Origin: Palsa-504 sp963806335
GTDB lineage: Bacteria; Actinomycetota; Actinomycetes; Streptosporangiales; Streptosporangiaceae
Reading direction: 5' to 3'
DNA length: 64,000 nt
Assembly (NCBI GenBank): GCA_963806335.1
Contig: CAWDXO010000018.1
Coordinates: forward strand, 372,001 to 436,000
Shown here: positions 52,907 to 61,622 of the stretch, piece after piece
Position numbering within the stretch: the first letter of the stretch is position 1
Layout of the letters: every line of letters begins with the position of its first letter
The notes under the pieces: generated by a model
The model's database searches: none
Told to the model about the DNA's origin: nothing
What the model saw: only the letters and a program-made list of their open reading frames with translations
Translations under genes and position numbers: made by a program

Positions 52907-54844
52907 TCATACGTATTCGCGGCGGCGCATCCAGGCCAGGGTCGCCCATCCCCACACCGGGGGCAGGTAGGAGGTGAAGAACCGCTGGATGAGCACGGCC
53001 GCGACGGCCTGATCCTGGGGGATGCCCGCGGCGGTCAGCCCGGCGATCAGGCCGGCCTCCACGACGCCGAGGCCGCCGGGGATGGGGACGGCGCCGCCGA
53101 TGATGCCTGCAAACGTGTTGACGGTGATCAGCGTCGCGATGCTGGCGTGCTGCCCGACCGCGTGCAGCGACGTGCCGAGAGCCAGAATGACCAGGAGCTG
53201 GGCCAGGGTCGAGCCGACCAGCACGTAAACGAGCTTGCGCGGCTCGGTGGCGATGGTCTTGACGTTGGCCCAGATGTTCAGCAAGTGCGGGCGGATCCGC
53301 CTGCTGGCCAGCCGCCGCAGCCGTGGCACCAGGGCGATCAGGGCGGCGGCGATCCCCGCCACGAGGATGACCGCGAGGATGACCCAGACCGCGGCCTGGT
53401 GGCCGCCAGAACTCGACGGAACCTGGAAGGACCCAGCGGCGAAGGGCAAGGCGATAAGAAATAGCAGGCCTTTGACGGTCCAGCTGGCCGTGGTCGCGAT
53501 GGCGCCCGCGCTGACCGCGGCCGCGGCGTCATACCCCTGCCGCTGGAAGAACCTGACCCGGACGGCAAAGACGGCGACGTCGCCGCCGACCAGCGCGGTG
53601 AAGGTGTTGGAGGTCTCCAGCGCGACGCAGCGGCCGAACGGGAGCTGGCCGGTGGCGGCGCCGAGCAGCGCCCAGCATTCGGCGACCACCGGGAGTTCGG
53701 CCAAGACGAACGTCAGCGCCACCCATCCCCAGCTCGCGCCCTTGATGGCCGCCAGGGAGTCTCCGGCGCCGGACAGCACCCCGATAATCGCCCAGATCCC
53801 GATCAGCGAGCCGACGGCGAACAGCAGGTTGGCCCAGCTGACCCGTTTGACCTCCGCGAGCTTGGGCACCTCGATGCCTGCCCCGCTGGCCACCGCTTCC
53901 CGCAGCCGGGGCAGCAGGTCCTTGTGATCCTTGAGCGCGGCCACGGTGCCCGGGTCCAGCGCCGAGCGCTGCAGGTGTACCAGGGCGCCGCGGGCGGTGT
54001 CCGCGTCGAGGGTCCGGGTGGCCGCCGCGGCCGCGCGCTCGGCGCCCGCCCGCACCGCCACGGCGGCCAGCGCGGCCGCCAGGTCGGTGTCAAGGCGGCC
54101 GGCCGGAGCCGAGGCGGACGCGCGACGGAAGTTCCGGATACAGCCGCCCTGACCGGACACGATGATGGTATCGCCGCCGAGCGTCCCGTGTGCGATCCCG
54201 GCTTCGCGCAGCCGCAGCACGGCCAGCAGGATCTCATCCAGGGTGCCGTCGGTGAGGGCTGCACCGTCGGCCTGGGCCAAGGCCGGGCCGTCGGGCACCC
54301 TGGTGACCAGCGCCGCATCGCTGCTGGGCCCGAATCGGCCGGCGGCGAGCACGTCGGGTACCAGCACCCCGGCGCGCTCGGCCATCAAGGTGAGGTAGGC
54401 CTCGTGCTCGACCTGTTGCAGGCGATCCATGATGAGGGTGGCACCCGAATCCCGGTACACGCAGAACCGCCACAGTTTCGCTAGCACCCCGGCGTCGGAA
54501 GCGTCACGGCCGTAGACCGACAGCTCGATCGCCTTGCCTGCTGGGTCACGGCCGGTGAACTGCTCCACCCCCCAGACCTGCCGGTCCACCCCCCAGACCT
54601 GCCGGGGCACCCTTGCTACATCCGCCACTGCCACATGCAGGTCCGCGATCCACTCTGTGACCTCCGCCGCCGACGGTAGGCCCGATGGCGGGCTCCGGGA
54701 AGACCCACGCTGGTCGCTGTGGCCATCAGGCTCCTCCTCCGCGGCCTCGCCCGGTGTCCAGCCATCCATTGGGCGGATGCCACGGGCGCGGTACCAAGGA
54801 GGTCGTAACCCGGCGCTGCTGCCGCCGCTAACGTCAGCTAACAA
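52907..54844 (-). CDS. Flippase-like membrane protein (LPG synthase TM domain) with N-terminal kinase-like region
   Basis: A 645-residue protein with two parts. Residues about 60-320 are soluble and resemble a degraded protein-kinase fold (KLWRFCVYRDSG; IAHGTLGGDTIIVSG; DTDLAAALAAVAV), without a clear catalytic loop. Residues 335-640 contain seven or more membrane spans of the lysylphosphatidylglycerol-synthase TM / YbhN family (GGAVPIPGGLGVVEAGLIAGL is shown in part, a family hallmark). No synthase domain follows, so it may be a lipid flippase or transporter. Two copies of RQVWGVD (21-bp repeat, 54564-54605) lie near residue 85. Start ATG 54844, without strong support; the first 60 residues are unlike any family. 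Confidence 0.82.
   Translation of the reverse strand: MLADVSGGSSAGLRPPWYRARGIRPMDGWTPGEAAEEEPDGHSDQRGSSRSPPSGLPSAAEVTEWIADLHVAVADVARVPRQVWGVDRQVWGVEQFTGRDPAGKAIELSVYGRDASDAGVLAKLWRFCVYRDSGATLIMDRLQQVEHEAYLTLMAERAGVLVPDVLAAGRFGPSSDAALVTRVPDGPALAQADGAALTDGTLDEILLAVLRLREAGIAHGTLGGDTIIVSGQGGCIRNFRRASASAPAGRLDTDLAAALAAVAVRAGAERAAAAATRTLDADTARGALVHLQRSALDPGTVAALKDHKDLLPRLREAVASGAGIEVPKLAEVKRVSWANLLFAVGSLIGIWAIIGVLSGAGDSLAAIKGASWGWVALTFVLAELPVVAECWALLGAATGQLPFGRCVALETSNTFTALVGGDVAVFAVRVRFFQRQGYDAAAAVSAGAIATTASWTVKGLLFLIALPFAAGSFQVPSSSGGHQAAVWVILAVILVAGIAAALIALVPRLRRLASRRIRPHLLNIWANVKTIATEPRKLVYVLVGSTLAQLLVILALGTSLHAVGQHASIATLITVNTFAGIIGGAVPIPGGLGVVEAGLIAGLTAAGIPQDQAVAAVLIQRFFTSYLPPVWGWATLAWMRRREYV
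54564..54605. repeat. 21-bp tandem duplication in the flippase-like gene
   Basis: Two near-identical 21-bp units encode Arg-Gln-Val-Trp-Gly-Val-Asp twice on the minus strand. In frame. Confidence 0.8.
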
Positions 54845-55090
54845 TACTTAGGACAGTCCCGGAAATCCCGCCATCGCGCTCTCCAGGACCAGCGGCGCCG
54901 CGGGTGGTCGAGGCGGCCCTATTCGTCCCGAAGCCAACTCGCGATGTCTTGTGTTTTGGCAATGCATGGCATCATGCGGCCCCGCAGACCTTCGCATCTC
55001 GCTGCCGTTCTCTTTTACGCAACCAGTTAGCCACTTAAATTTCATGTGCGTTTGGACCGGGCATTCTGCTTCGCACTGCACAATGGCCTC

Positions 55091-55372
55091 ATGGCGATCC
55101 GTCACGGCGTCCCCGAGCACGATAACGGCGCGGCGATTCTCCGGGCGCAGCCCGTCCGCATGGTCGACGGCCATGTTGATGGCGGCTACACGGGCCAGTA
55201 TGAGGTCATCTGCCCGGCTTGCGGCGACGACCCGAACCTGAGCTATTACCAGGTGCCCCGCGACCTCCAGAAGCTTCGCGGGCCGAGTGAGTCGCTAGCC
55301 AGCGGGCTGGCAGCGTTCGAGCTGCACATCGGGCTCGTGGACGCCGCGCCAGCAACCGGGGCACTAACGTAA
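55091..55372 (+). CDS. Small hypothetical protein with a CxxC motif
   Basis: A 93-residue protein from ATG 55091 (MAIRHGVPEHDN). I recognise no named family. It contains ICPACGDDP near residue 39, a possible half zinc site, and a polar C-terminal helix (SLASGLAAFELHIGL). Codon bias is high-GC at third positions and the frame is complete, which supports a real gene. The frame can be extended to 55046 without a good start signal. It stands alone between the flippase-like and MFS genes. The gap before it (54845-55090) and after it (55373-55623) hold nothing I can identify. Confidence 0.5.
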   Translation: MAIRHGVPEHDNGAAILRAQPVRMVDGHVDGGYTGQYEVICPACGDDPNLSYYQVPRDLQKLRGPSESLASGLAAFELHIGLVDAAPATGALT

Positions 55373-55623
55373 TTGAGCGTGCGCTCCGTGCGGGAAGACC
55401 ACGAGGTCGCTCCAGGCAGCGGCACGACTCCCGAGAAGCGGTACTGCGATCCCTCGCGCGTTCTGGCGCTGACCTACCGGGTTTCGCCATAATCAGCACG
55501 CTGCTCGTGCTCGGCATTTCAGCTCGCGCCAGCGCGGAGCGCATACCGGCCGGCGATCGCTTGCCTGGGGGTGCAGGGCATCGGCGGGGCCGGTGGTGTC
55601 GTTGCTGCCCGCTGGCGCGAGGC

Positions 55624-57072
55624 TTACATCGTCCCGAGTGGCCGGGGCAGGTTCTCCTGCGGTGGCCGCGCGGCGGCCGGGGCAAGGACCGCGGGCAGGA
55701 ATAGCGAGGCCACCAGGCCGACCAAGCCGACCACTGCCAAAGCGATCATCGCGAGCCCGTAGGAGCGTTCCGGCGTCGAGGTGATGCCCGCGACCAGGAT
55801 AGTTCCGGCGATCGCGGTACCGAGGCAGGAGCCGAGGTTGGACACGCTGCGGGACAGGCCGGAGATCTCGCCCTGCTGCTCCTCGGCGAAGCTGGATTGC
55901 ACGATGTTGACCGATGGGGTCAGCATGGCGCCCAGGCCCAGCCCGATCAGGAGGAGCCCGGGCGCGAAGACCCAGGCTTTGGGAGAGTTGATGCCGATCA
56001 CCAGGGCCAGCAGGACGCCGACGCCCGCGATGGTGACGATGAAGCCGACCAGGATGAGGGTTCGCTGGGCGTACCGCTTGGCGAGGCGCGCGGCGGCGAG
56101 CGAGGACGCCAGCAGGCCGACCGTGGCGGCGGTGAAGATCACCCCGGTCTGGATGGCGTCGTAGTGCCGCACGACCTGCAGGTAGCCCGAGACAACGAAC
56201 GACACGCCCATCAGGATCAGCCACTGGCTGCCCTGGGTGACCAGGCCGAGGTTGGAAATGCGGTTGCGGAACAGGTCCGTCGACAGCAGCGGCTCCTTGC
56301 CCGCCCGCTCCTTGCCGCGTACCCAGGCGAAGAACCACACCAGGACCAGGGCACCGGCGACGAGAAGGGCGAGCATCAGCCAGAGGTTGTTGTCGGCCGC
56401 CAGGATGCCCGTCACCACCAGGATGAGGCCGACGGCGGACAGGATTGCTCCGCCGGTGTCGAAGGAGCGCGTCGGATCCGGCGGCAGGGGATCATGGATC
56501 TGGCGGCTCAGCACGACGATCAGCGCGATGATCAGGGCCTGGAAGATAAATGCTGCCCGCCAGCTGATCGCGGAGGTGATCAGACCGCCGAGCAGCGGCC
56601 CGGCCGCGGCGCCGATGCCGCCCATCGCGCTGATCGCGCCGAACGCACGGGCACGCGCGGCGACCCCGGTGAACAGCAGTGTCGCGAGGATGTAGACGGG
56701 CGGGATCAGCAGCGCCGTGCCGACACCCTCCAGGATCGAGTTGCCGATGATCAGGACACCCAGGCCGGGGGCGGCCGCGCTTAGCAGGGCGCCGATGCCG
56801 TAGATGACCAGGCCGGCGGTGAAGCACCGCTTCCGGCCATAGCGGTCGGTCAGCTTGCCGCCGGGGATCATCAGCGCCGCCATCACCAGCAGGAAGACCG
56901 TGATCGCGATCTGCACGCCCTGCACCGTGGTGTCCAGGTCCTTGCTGATGTCGTTGATCATCACGTTCATGTTCGACCCGGCAAAGCTGCAGATGAACTG
57001 GGCGAGGGCCAGAGGCACCAGCGCCCTTCGCAACGCGCTCGACGGTCGTCCCGCCGTACCAGGCTGAGCCAT
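55624..57072 (-). CDS. MFS efflux transporter of the DHA2 type
   Basis: A 482-residue 14-span efflux pump with motif A GGKLTDRYGRKRCF between spans 2 and 3 and the antiporter motif region GIGAAAGPLLGGL in span 5. FICSFAGSNMNVMINDIS in the first span is typical of DHA2 drug pumps. The protein differs from the MFS at 44935 and has no repeat insert. Start at ATG 57072; transcribed alone. The substrate is unknown. No regulator gene adjoins it. Confidence 0.9.
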   Translation of the reverse strand: MAQPGTAGRPSSALRRALVPLALAQFICSFAGSNMNVMINDISKDLDTTVQGVQIAITVFLLVMAALMIPGGKLTDRYGRKRCFTAGLVIYGIGALLSAAAPGLGVLIIGNSILEGVGTALLIPPVYILATLLFTGVAARARAFGAISAMGGIGAAAGPLLGGLITSAISWRAAFIFQALIIALIVVLSRQIHDPLPPDPTRSFDTGGAILSAVGLILVVTGILAADNNLWLMLALLVAGALVLVWFFAWVRGKERAGKEPLLSTDLFRNRISNLGLVTQGSQWLILMGVSFVVSGYLQVVRHYDAIQTGVIFTAATVGLLASSLAAARLAKRYAQRTLILVGFIVTIAGVGVLLALVIGINSPKAWVFAPGLLLIGLGLGAMLTPSVNIVQSSFAEEQQGEISGLSRSVSNLGSCLGTAIAGTILVAGITSTPERSYGLAMIALAVVGLVGLVASLFLPAVLAPAAARPPQENLPRPLGTM

Positions 57073-57169
57073 CCGGACCTGCCCTCCGGTCGAAGCTCTG
57101 GCATTATCCCTCGGCCCCCGCAGATAACCGAGGTGCCTGCGCGCCGGATAAGGTCCGGCTTGCGGAAGC

Positions 57170-57456
57170 CTATGCTGCCTGGCCCGCCGCGTCAGCCGCG
57201 CGGGACGGACGTCCCGCGCAGGTACCGGGCGTCTGCTTCGTGCCGGCGCCCTCGTCTTCCCCGCCAGATGGCCGGAGCATCATGATCACCAGGCGGAGAG
57301 CGAAGGCCGGGACGCCGACGCTGACCGGATCGGCGTGTACCCAGCTGGCGCGCTCGCGGGCCCGTCGGCTGCCTCGCCCGCTTCGAGGCGTTCCCGGAGT
57401 CGCCGCATAGCGAGACAGGCCAGGTCGGCGAGGCCGGGCACGCGGGGTCCCCACAT
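57170..57456 (-). pseudogene. Possible small hypothetical gene with a frameshift
   Basis: Two open minus-strand frames look protein-like in sequence. From ATG 57456 the first reads MWGPRVPGLADLACLAMRRL up to about 57360; the second, one base out, continues WVHADPVSVGVPAFALRLVI to a stop at 57170. Joining them by adding one base would give about 95 residues with consistent G/C third positions. I do not recognise the protein. It lies right after the tRNA-Leu gene on the same strand. If this reading is wrong, the 57073-57478 gap has no gene. Confidence 0.35.
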
Positions 57457-57478
57457 AGCCGCGAGGTGCTGATTGGAG

Positions 57479-57561
57479 TGCGGGCGGGGGGATTCGAACC
57501 CCCACGGTGTCGCCACCAACAGGACCTAAACCTGCCGCGTATGCCATTTCGCCACGCCCGC
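57479..57561 (-). tRNA. tRNA-Leu (anticodon TAG)
   Basis: An 83-base gene on the minus strand. The acceptor stem GCGGGCG pairs with CGCCCGC; the anticodon stem-loop is CAGG-TTTAGGT-CCTG with TAG at positions 34-36. A long variable arm (about 57505-57518), typical of Leu and Ser tRNAs, precedes a T-arm with GTTCGAATC. The 3' CCA is not encoded. It reads CUA and other CUN codons. Confidence 0.95.
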
Positions 57562-57603
57562 GCGGGCCTGGCTGCAGGACCAGGCCGCTAGTAAAGGTAC
57601 CGC

Positions 57604-58074
57604 TTAGGCGCCGACTTCGGTTCGCAGGCGGGCCACGTGACCGGTCGCCTTGACGCCGTACATGGCCTTCTCGATCTTGCCGTCGGCGTCGATTACGAAC
57701 GTGGACCTGATCACGCCGACGGTGGTCTTGCCGTAGAGCTTCTTCTCGCCGAACGCGCCGTAGGCCTCGAGCACGGCGTGGTCAGGGTCGGAGAGCAGCG
57801 GGAAGGTCAGACCCTCCTTATCCCGGAACTTGGCCAGCTTGGACGGCTGATCCGGGGAGATGCCGAGGACCGTAAGGCCGGCGCCGTTCAGGTCGGCGAG
57901 GCTGTCGCGGAAGTCGCAGGCTTGCTTGGTGCAGCCGGGAGTCATCGCCGCCGGGTAGAAGTAGACGATCACCCGCTGGCCGCGGTATGACGACAGCGAA
58001 ACCGGGTGGCCGTCCGCATCCGGCAGGGTGAAGTCCGGGGCCGGGTCACCGGGTTCGAGTCGCTTGTCCGTCAT
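57604..58074 (-). CDS. bcp: Thiol peroxidase of the Bcp/PrxQ peroxiredoxin family
   Basis: A 156-residue cytoplasmic peroxiredoxin that reduces hydroperoxides. The peroxidatic cysteine is Cys48 in MTPGCTKQACDF, and Cys53 five residues on is the resolving cysteine of the PrxQ atypical type. YFYPAAMTPGC matches the family, with Ala-Met replacing the common Lys-Ala-Asp. ATG 58074 overlaps the rdgB stop by four bases (ATGA), so it is the last gene of the rdgB-rph operon before the tRNA. Confidence 0.93.
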   Translation of the reverse strand: MTDKRLEPGDPAPDFTLPDADGHPVSLSSYRGQRVIVYFYPAAMTPGCTKQACDFRDSLADLNGAGLTVLGISPDQPSKLAKFRDKEGLTFPLLSDPDHAVLEAYGAFGEKKLYGKTTVGVIRSTFVIDADGKIEKAMYGVKATGHVARLRTEVGA

Positions 58075-58754
58075 GGGTCCTCCCTGGTCTTAGGGGTGGG
58101 ATAAGGCGTCTTAGGGACGAGGGTAAGGATGAACGGGGTCAGGGCGCGGAAGGCGCGGCCGCGGTGGCTGATCGCATCCTTGGCTTCCGCCGTCATCTCG
58201 GCCGTGGTCTGCTCGAAGCCGTCAGGCACGAAGATCGGGTCGTAGCCGAAGCCGCCGGTGCCGCGCGGAACCCGGATCAGGCGGCCGTCGACCTGGCCGG
58301 TTACCACCCACTCGCGCGGATTCCCGTCCTCCGCGGACGCGACCAGCGCGGCGGCGCAGACGAACCGGGCGCCGAGGCGGGCGTCAGGCACGTCGGCTAC
58401 CTGGGCCAGGACCAGATTCAGGTTGGCCTCGTCATCGCCGTGCCCGCCCGCCCAGCGGGCGGAGAAAACGCCGGGCATGCCGTTGAGCGCGTCCACGCAC
58501 AGCCCGGAATCGTCGGCGACGGCGGGCAAGCCCGTGCAGGCCGCGATCGCGCGCGCCTTCAGCAGCGCGTTCGCCTCGAACGTGGCGCCCGTCTCCGGCA
58601 CGTCGGGCGCGTCGGGAAACGAGTCGAGACCGGCCAGGCGGATCTGACCATCGGGGTCTTCCCCGGTCAGGATCCGTGCCAGCTCGCGCAGCTTGGCGGC
58701 GTTCCTGGTCGCGAGGACCAGCATGTTACCGGCCACGGCGGACTCCGGGGTCAC
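58071..58754 (-). CDS. rdgB: XTP/dITP diphosphatase (RdgB/HAM1 family)
   Basis: Removes non-canonical purine nucleotides (ITP, XTP) from the pool. The 227-residue protein has the N-terminal LVLATRNAAKLREL substrate motif, ETGATFEANALLKARA and VADDSGLCVDAL with the metal-binding Asp residues, and GFGYDPIFVPDG near residue 168. GTG 58754 overlaps the rph stop (GTGA); an ATG ten codons on (MLVLATRN) is an alternative start. Translationally coupled to both neighbours. Confidence 0.94.
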   Translation of the reverse strand: MTPESAVAGNMLVLATRNAAKLRELARILTGEDPDGQIRLAGLDSFPDAPDVPETGATFEANALLKARAIAACTGLPAVADDSGLCVDALNGMPGVFSARWAGGHGDDEANLNLVLAQVADVPDARLGARFVCAAALVASAEDGNPREWVVTGQVDGRLIRVPRGTGGFGYDPIFVPDGFEQTTAEMTAEAKDAISHRGRAFRALTPFILTLVPKTPYPTPKTREDP

Positions 58755-59497
58755 ATGCGCGTCTGGTGGTCGTCGGACGGTAAGGAGAGGGCTTCATGCT
58801 GCAGCCTGGTCAGCTCCCCGCAGCCCGCCACGGCGAGGTCAAGCAGCTGGCCGAGCAGGTCGCGGCTGAACGGCTCACGCTCGGCGGTGCCCTGGATCTC
58901 GACGAAGTCGCCGCTGGCGGTGCACACGACGTTCATGTCGGTCTGCGCGGCCACGTCTTCCTCGTAGCACAGGTCAAGCCGGGGCTCGCCGTCGACGATG
59001 CCGACGCTGACCGCGGCCACCGATGTGAGCAGTGGATCGCCCTTGGTCCGCTTCCGGGTCTTGAGCCAGGCGACCGCGTCGGCCAGCGCGACGTAGCCAC
59101 CGGTCACCGCGGCGGTGCGGGTGCCCCCGTCGGCCTGCAGTACGTCGCAGTCGATGACGATGGTGTTCTCGCCGAGCGCCTTGTAGTCGACGCAGGCCCG
59201 GAGCGAGCGGCCGACCAGCCGGGATATTTCCTGGGTCCGGCCGCCCAGGCGGCCCTTGACAGACTCGCGGTCACCGCGGGTGTTCGTCGCCCGCGGCAGC
59301 ATCGCGTACTCGGCGGTGACCCAGCCGAGCCCGCTGCCGCGCCGCCAGCGCGGCACATCCTCGGTGACGCTCGCCGCGCACAGCACCCGGGTTCGGCCGA
59401 ACTCGACCAGCACCGATCCCTCCGCGTGGTCAAGCCAGCCCCGGGTCATCTTCACCGGCCGCAGTTCGGTGACGGATCGTCCGTCGGGTCGTGACAT
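58751..59497 (-). CDS. rph: Ribonuclease PH
   Basis: Phosphorolytic 3'-5' exoribonuclease that trims tRNA 3' ends. The 248-residue product has RPDGRSVTELRPVKM at the start, the phosphate-site arginines in RGDRESVKGRLGGRTQEISRL (residues 74-94, shown in part), and VIDCDVLQADGGTRTAAVTG near residue 115. Full length. It follows the MBL gene by ten bases and overlaps rdgB by four. The rph-rdgB pair is conserved in most bacteria of this phylum. Confidence 0.96.
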   Translation of the reverse strand: MSRPDGRSVTELRPVKMTRGWLDHAEGSVLVEFGRTRVLCAASVTEDVPRWRRGSGLGWVTAEYAMLPRATNTRGDRESVKGRLGGRTQEISRLVGRSLRACVDYKALGENTIVIDCDVLQADGGTRTAAVTGGYVALADAVAWLKTRKRTKGDPLLTSVAAVSVGIVDGEPRLDLCYEEDVAAQTDMNVVCTASGDFVEIQGTAEREPFSRDLLGQLLDLAVAGCGELTRLQHEALSLPSDDHQTRM

Positions 59498-59507
59498 GAC
59501 GCCCAGC

Positions 59508-60284
59508 CTATCGGGCGGCGGGTGCTAGGTTTCCTGGTCCGAGGACGAGACCACTGGTGGCCAGCGTGAGCGGGCCGCGATAAACCCCGGACGCCTCGGC
59601 CAGAGACCGCTCCCGGTCGTTCCAGGGCACCAGGTGGGTGAGCACCAGCTGGCCGACCCCGGCCCGGACCGCGTGCTCGGCCGCCTGCCGCGCCGTCAGG
59701 TGCAGGCCCGGCCGGTTGTCCGGCCGGTCAAGGAACGACGCCTCGCACAGCAGCACGTCCGTGCCCTCGGCCAGCCGGACCAGGGCGTCGGACTCCCCCG
59801 TATCGGCCGAGTAGGCCAGCTGCCAGCCGTTGTGCTCGACGCGGAACCCGAACGTCTCCACCGGATGGTTCACCCGGTCGGTGGTGATCCGGAACGGGCC
59901 AATCTCCACCGGCCCGGGCTCGAGCCGGCGAAAGGCGAACCGGGCCTGGACCGCCAACAGGCCCTCGCCGCCGAAGCCCGCCACCCGCTCCGCGGTCCCG
60001 TGCGGCCCGTACACCGGGATGGACGGCCTGGGCCCGTCGGTGGTGTACTGCCGCGCCACCCAGTAGGCGCCCATGTCAACACAGTGGTCGGCGTGCAGGT
60101 GGCTCAGGCAGATCGCGTCGACCCCGAACAGCTCCGCGTACCGCTGCAGCACCCCGAGCGAGCCGTTGCCGAAGTCCATGACCAGCCGGAAGCCCTCCGC
60201 CTCCAGCAGATAGCAAGACGCCGGGCTATCCGGCCCCGGGAAACTCCCCGCACATCCGATCACCGTCACACGCATGGCTGCCAT
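59508..60284 (-). CDS. Metallo-beta-lactamase-fold phosphodiesterase (Rv1339-like)
   Basis: A 258-residue MBL-fold hydrolase. The metal motif is SHLHADHCVDM (near residue 63), with further ligands at YSADTGESDAL and TARQAAEHAVRAG...THLVPW. It is close in layout to RNase Z-like proteins and, by position before rph, to Mycobacterium Rv1339, described as an atypical class II cAMP phosphodiesterase. Which substrate it uses here cannot be told from sequence. Start ATG 60284 or 60275. It lies 13 bases after cysM; the murI gene often found between the two is absent. Confidence 0.88.
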   Translation of the reverse strand: MAAMRVTVIGCAGSFPGPDSPASCYLLEAEGFRLVMDFGNGSLGVLQRYAELFGVDAICLSHLHADHCVDMGAYWVARQYTTDGPRPSIPVYGPHGTAERVAGFGGEGLLAVQARFAFRRLEPGPVEIGPFRITTDRVNHPVETFGFRVEHNGWQLAYSADTGESDALVRLAEGTDVLLCEASFLDRPDNRPGLHLTARQAAEHAVRAGVGQLVLTHLVPWNDRERSLAEASGVYRGPLTLATSGLVLGPGNLAPAAR

Positions 60285-60297
60285 TATGTCGTGAAAA

Positions 60298-61245
60298 TCA
60301 AGCCCAGAGCTGGCCTTCGAGGCGCGCTTCGGCTTCCTCCAGGGTGCCGGAGTAGGCGCCGGTGGACAGGTACTTCCAGCCGCCGTCGGCGACCAGGACC
60401 ACGATGTCGGCGGGCTCGCCGTCGGCGACCGCCTTCGCCGCCATGCCCAGGCCGGCGTGCAGGGCAGCGCCCGCGGAGATGCCCGCGAAGATGCCCTCCG
60501 TCTCGACCAGCTCCCTGGTCCGGCGCAGGGCGTCGTCCGACGGCACCGAGAACCTGGTCGTCAGCACGGACTCGTCGTAGAGTTCGGGGACGAAACCCTC
60601 GTCTACATTGCGCAGCCCGTACACGAGCTCGCCGTACCGCGGCTCGGCCGCGACAACCTTGACGTCCGGCTTGTGCTCGCGCAGGAAGCGACCCACGCCC
60701 ATTAGCGTCCCGGTGGTGCCCAGGCCCGCGACGAAGTGGGTGATCTCGGGCAGGTCGGCGAGGATCTCCGGCCCGGTCCCCTCGTAGTGCGCGCGGATGT
60801 TCGCCTCATTGCCGTACTGGTAGAGCATGACCCAGTCCGGGTGCTCGGCGGCAATGCGCTTGGCCACCCGCACCGCCTCGTTGGAGCCGCCCGCGGCCGG
60901 TGAGCCGATTATCTCCGCGCCGTACATCCGCAGCAGCAGCCGGCGTTCCTCGCTGGTGTTCTCCGGCATGACCACGATCAGCCGGTAACCGCGCAGCTTG
61001 GCCACCATGGCCAGGGAAATGCCAGTGTTCCCCGAGGTGGGCTCCAGGATCGTCGATCCCGGCTGGAGCAGTCCGTCCTTCTCCGCCTGGGCGACCATGA
61101 AGAACGCGGCGCGGTCCTTGACCGACCCCGTCGGGTTCCTGTCCTCCAGCTTCGCCCACAGCCGCACGTCAGCCGAGGGCGACAGACGGGGTAGCCCGAC
61201 CAACGGGGTATGGCCGAGGGAGTCAAGCAGGTTCTCGTAGCGCAT
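60298..61245 (-). CDS. cysM: O-phosphoserine sulfhydrylase / cysteine synthase CysM
   Basis: PLP enzyme that makes cysteine, in actinobacteria from O-phosphoserine and the CysO thiocarboxylate. The 315-residue protein has the PLP lysine Lys43 in NPTGSVKDRA, the PLP-phosphate loop AGLGTTGTL, and EPTSGNTGISLAM. The neighbouring cysO and mec genes mark it as the CysO-dependent type rather than the sulfide-dependent CysK. The ATG at 61245 is 33 bases after cysO. Confidence 0.95.
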   Translation of the reverse strand: MRYENLLDSLGHTPLVGLPRLSPSADVRLWAKLEDRNPTGSVKDRAAFFMVAQAEKDGLLQPGSTILEPTSGNTGISLAMVAKLRGYRLIVVMPENTSEERRLLLRMYGAEIIGSPAAGGSNEAVRVAKRIAAEHPDWVMLYQYGNEANIRAHYEGTGPEILADLPEITHFVAGLGTTGTLMGVGRFLREHKPDVKVVAAEPRYGELVYGLRNVDEGFVPELYDESVLTTRFSVPSDDALRRTRELVETEGIFAGISAGAALHAGLGMAAKAVADGEPADIVVLVADGGWKYLSTGAYSGTLEEAEARLEGQLWA

Positions 61246-61278
61246 GTACCCCGGTCCGTTCGGGAAAAAAGAAAGTCC

Positions 61279-61563
61279 TCAGCCGGCTACGGCGCCGCCA
61301 GCTACCGCGGGCAGTACGGTCACGGTGTCGCCGTCCTTAACCGGGGTCTCCAGGCCAGCCAGGAAGCGGACATCCTCGTCGTTCAGGTACACGTTGACGA
61401 AGCGCCGCAGGCTGCCATTCTCAACGAGGCGGTCCTGCAGGCCGCCGTGCCTTTTCTCCAGGTCGGTGAATAGCTCGCCGAGCGTGGATCCGCTCCCCTC
61501 GACTTGCTTGGCACCGTCGGTGTACGTACGCAGGATCGTCGGAATGCGTACCTCAATCGCCAT
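61279..61563 (-). CDS. cysO: CysO sulfur-carrier protein (ThiS/MoaD-like)
   Basis: A 94-residue ubiquitin-like protein whose C-terminal glycine carries sulfur as a thiocarboxylate for CysM. MAIEVRIPTILRTYTDG is the family start, and RRFVNVYLNDEDVRFL and VKDGDTVTVLPAVAGG the core. The C-terminus does not end at the di-glycine: four more residues (Ala-Val-Ala-Gly) follow before the stop. Processing would be needed to expose the GG, and the adjacent JAMM protease gene is a candidate. Start ATG 61563; the upstream extension is not conserved. Confidence 0.93.
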   Translation of the reverse strand: MAIEVRIPTILRTYTDGAKQVEGSGSTLGELFTDLEKRHGGLQDRLVENGSLRRFVNVYLNDEDVRFLAGLETPVKDGDTVTVLPAVAGGAVAG

Positions 61564-61622
61564 GAACAACGCTCCACTGGTATCTAGTAAGTCCTTGCCG
61601 TCCAACCCGTCCGCAGGCTGAA

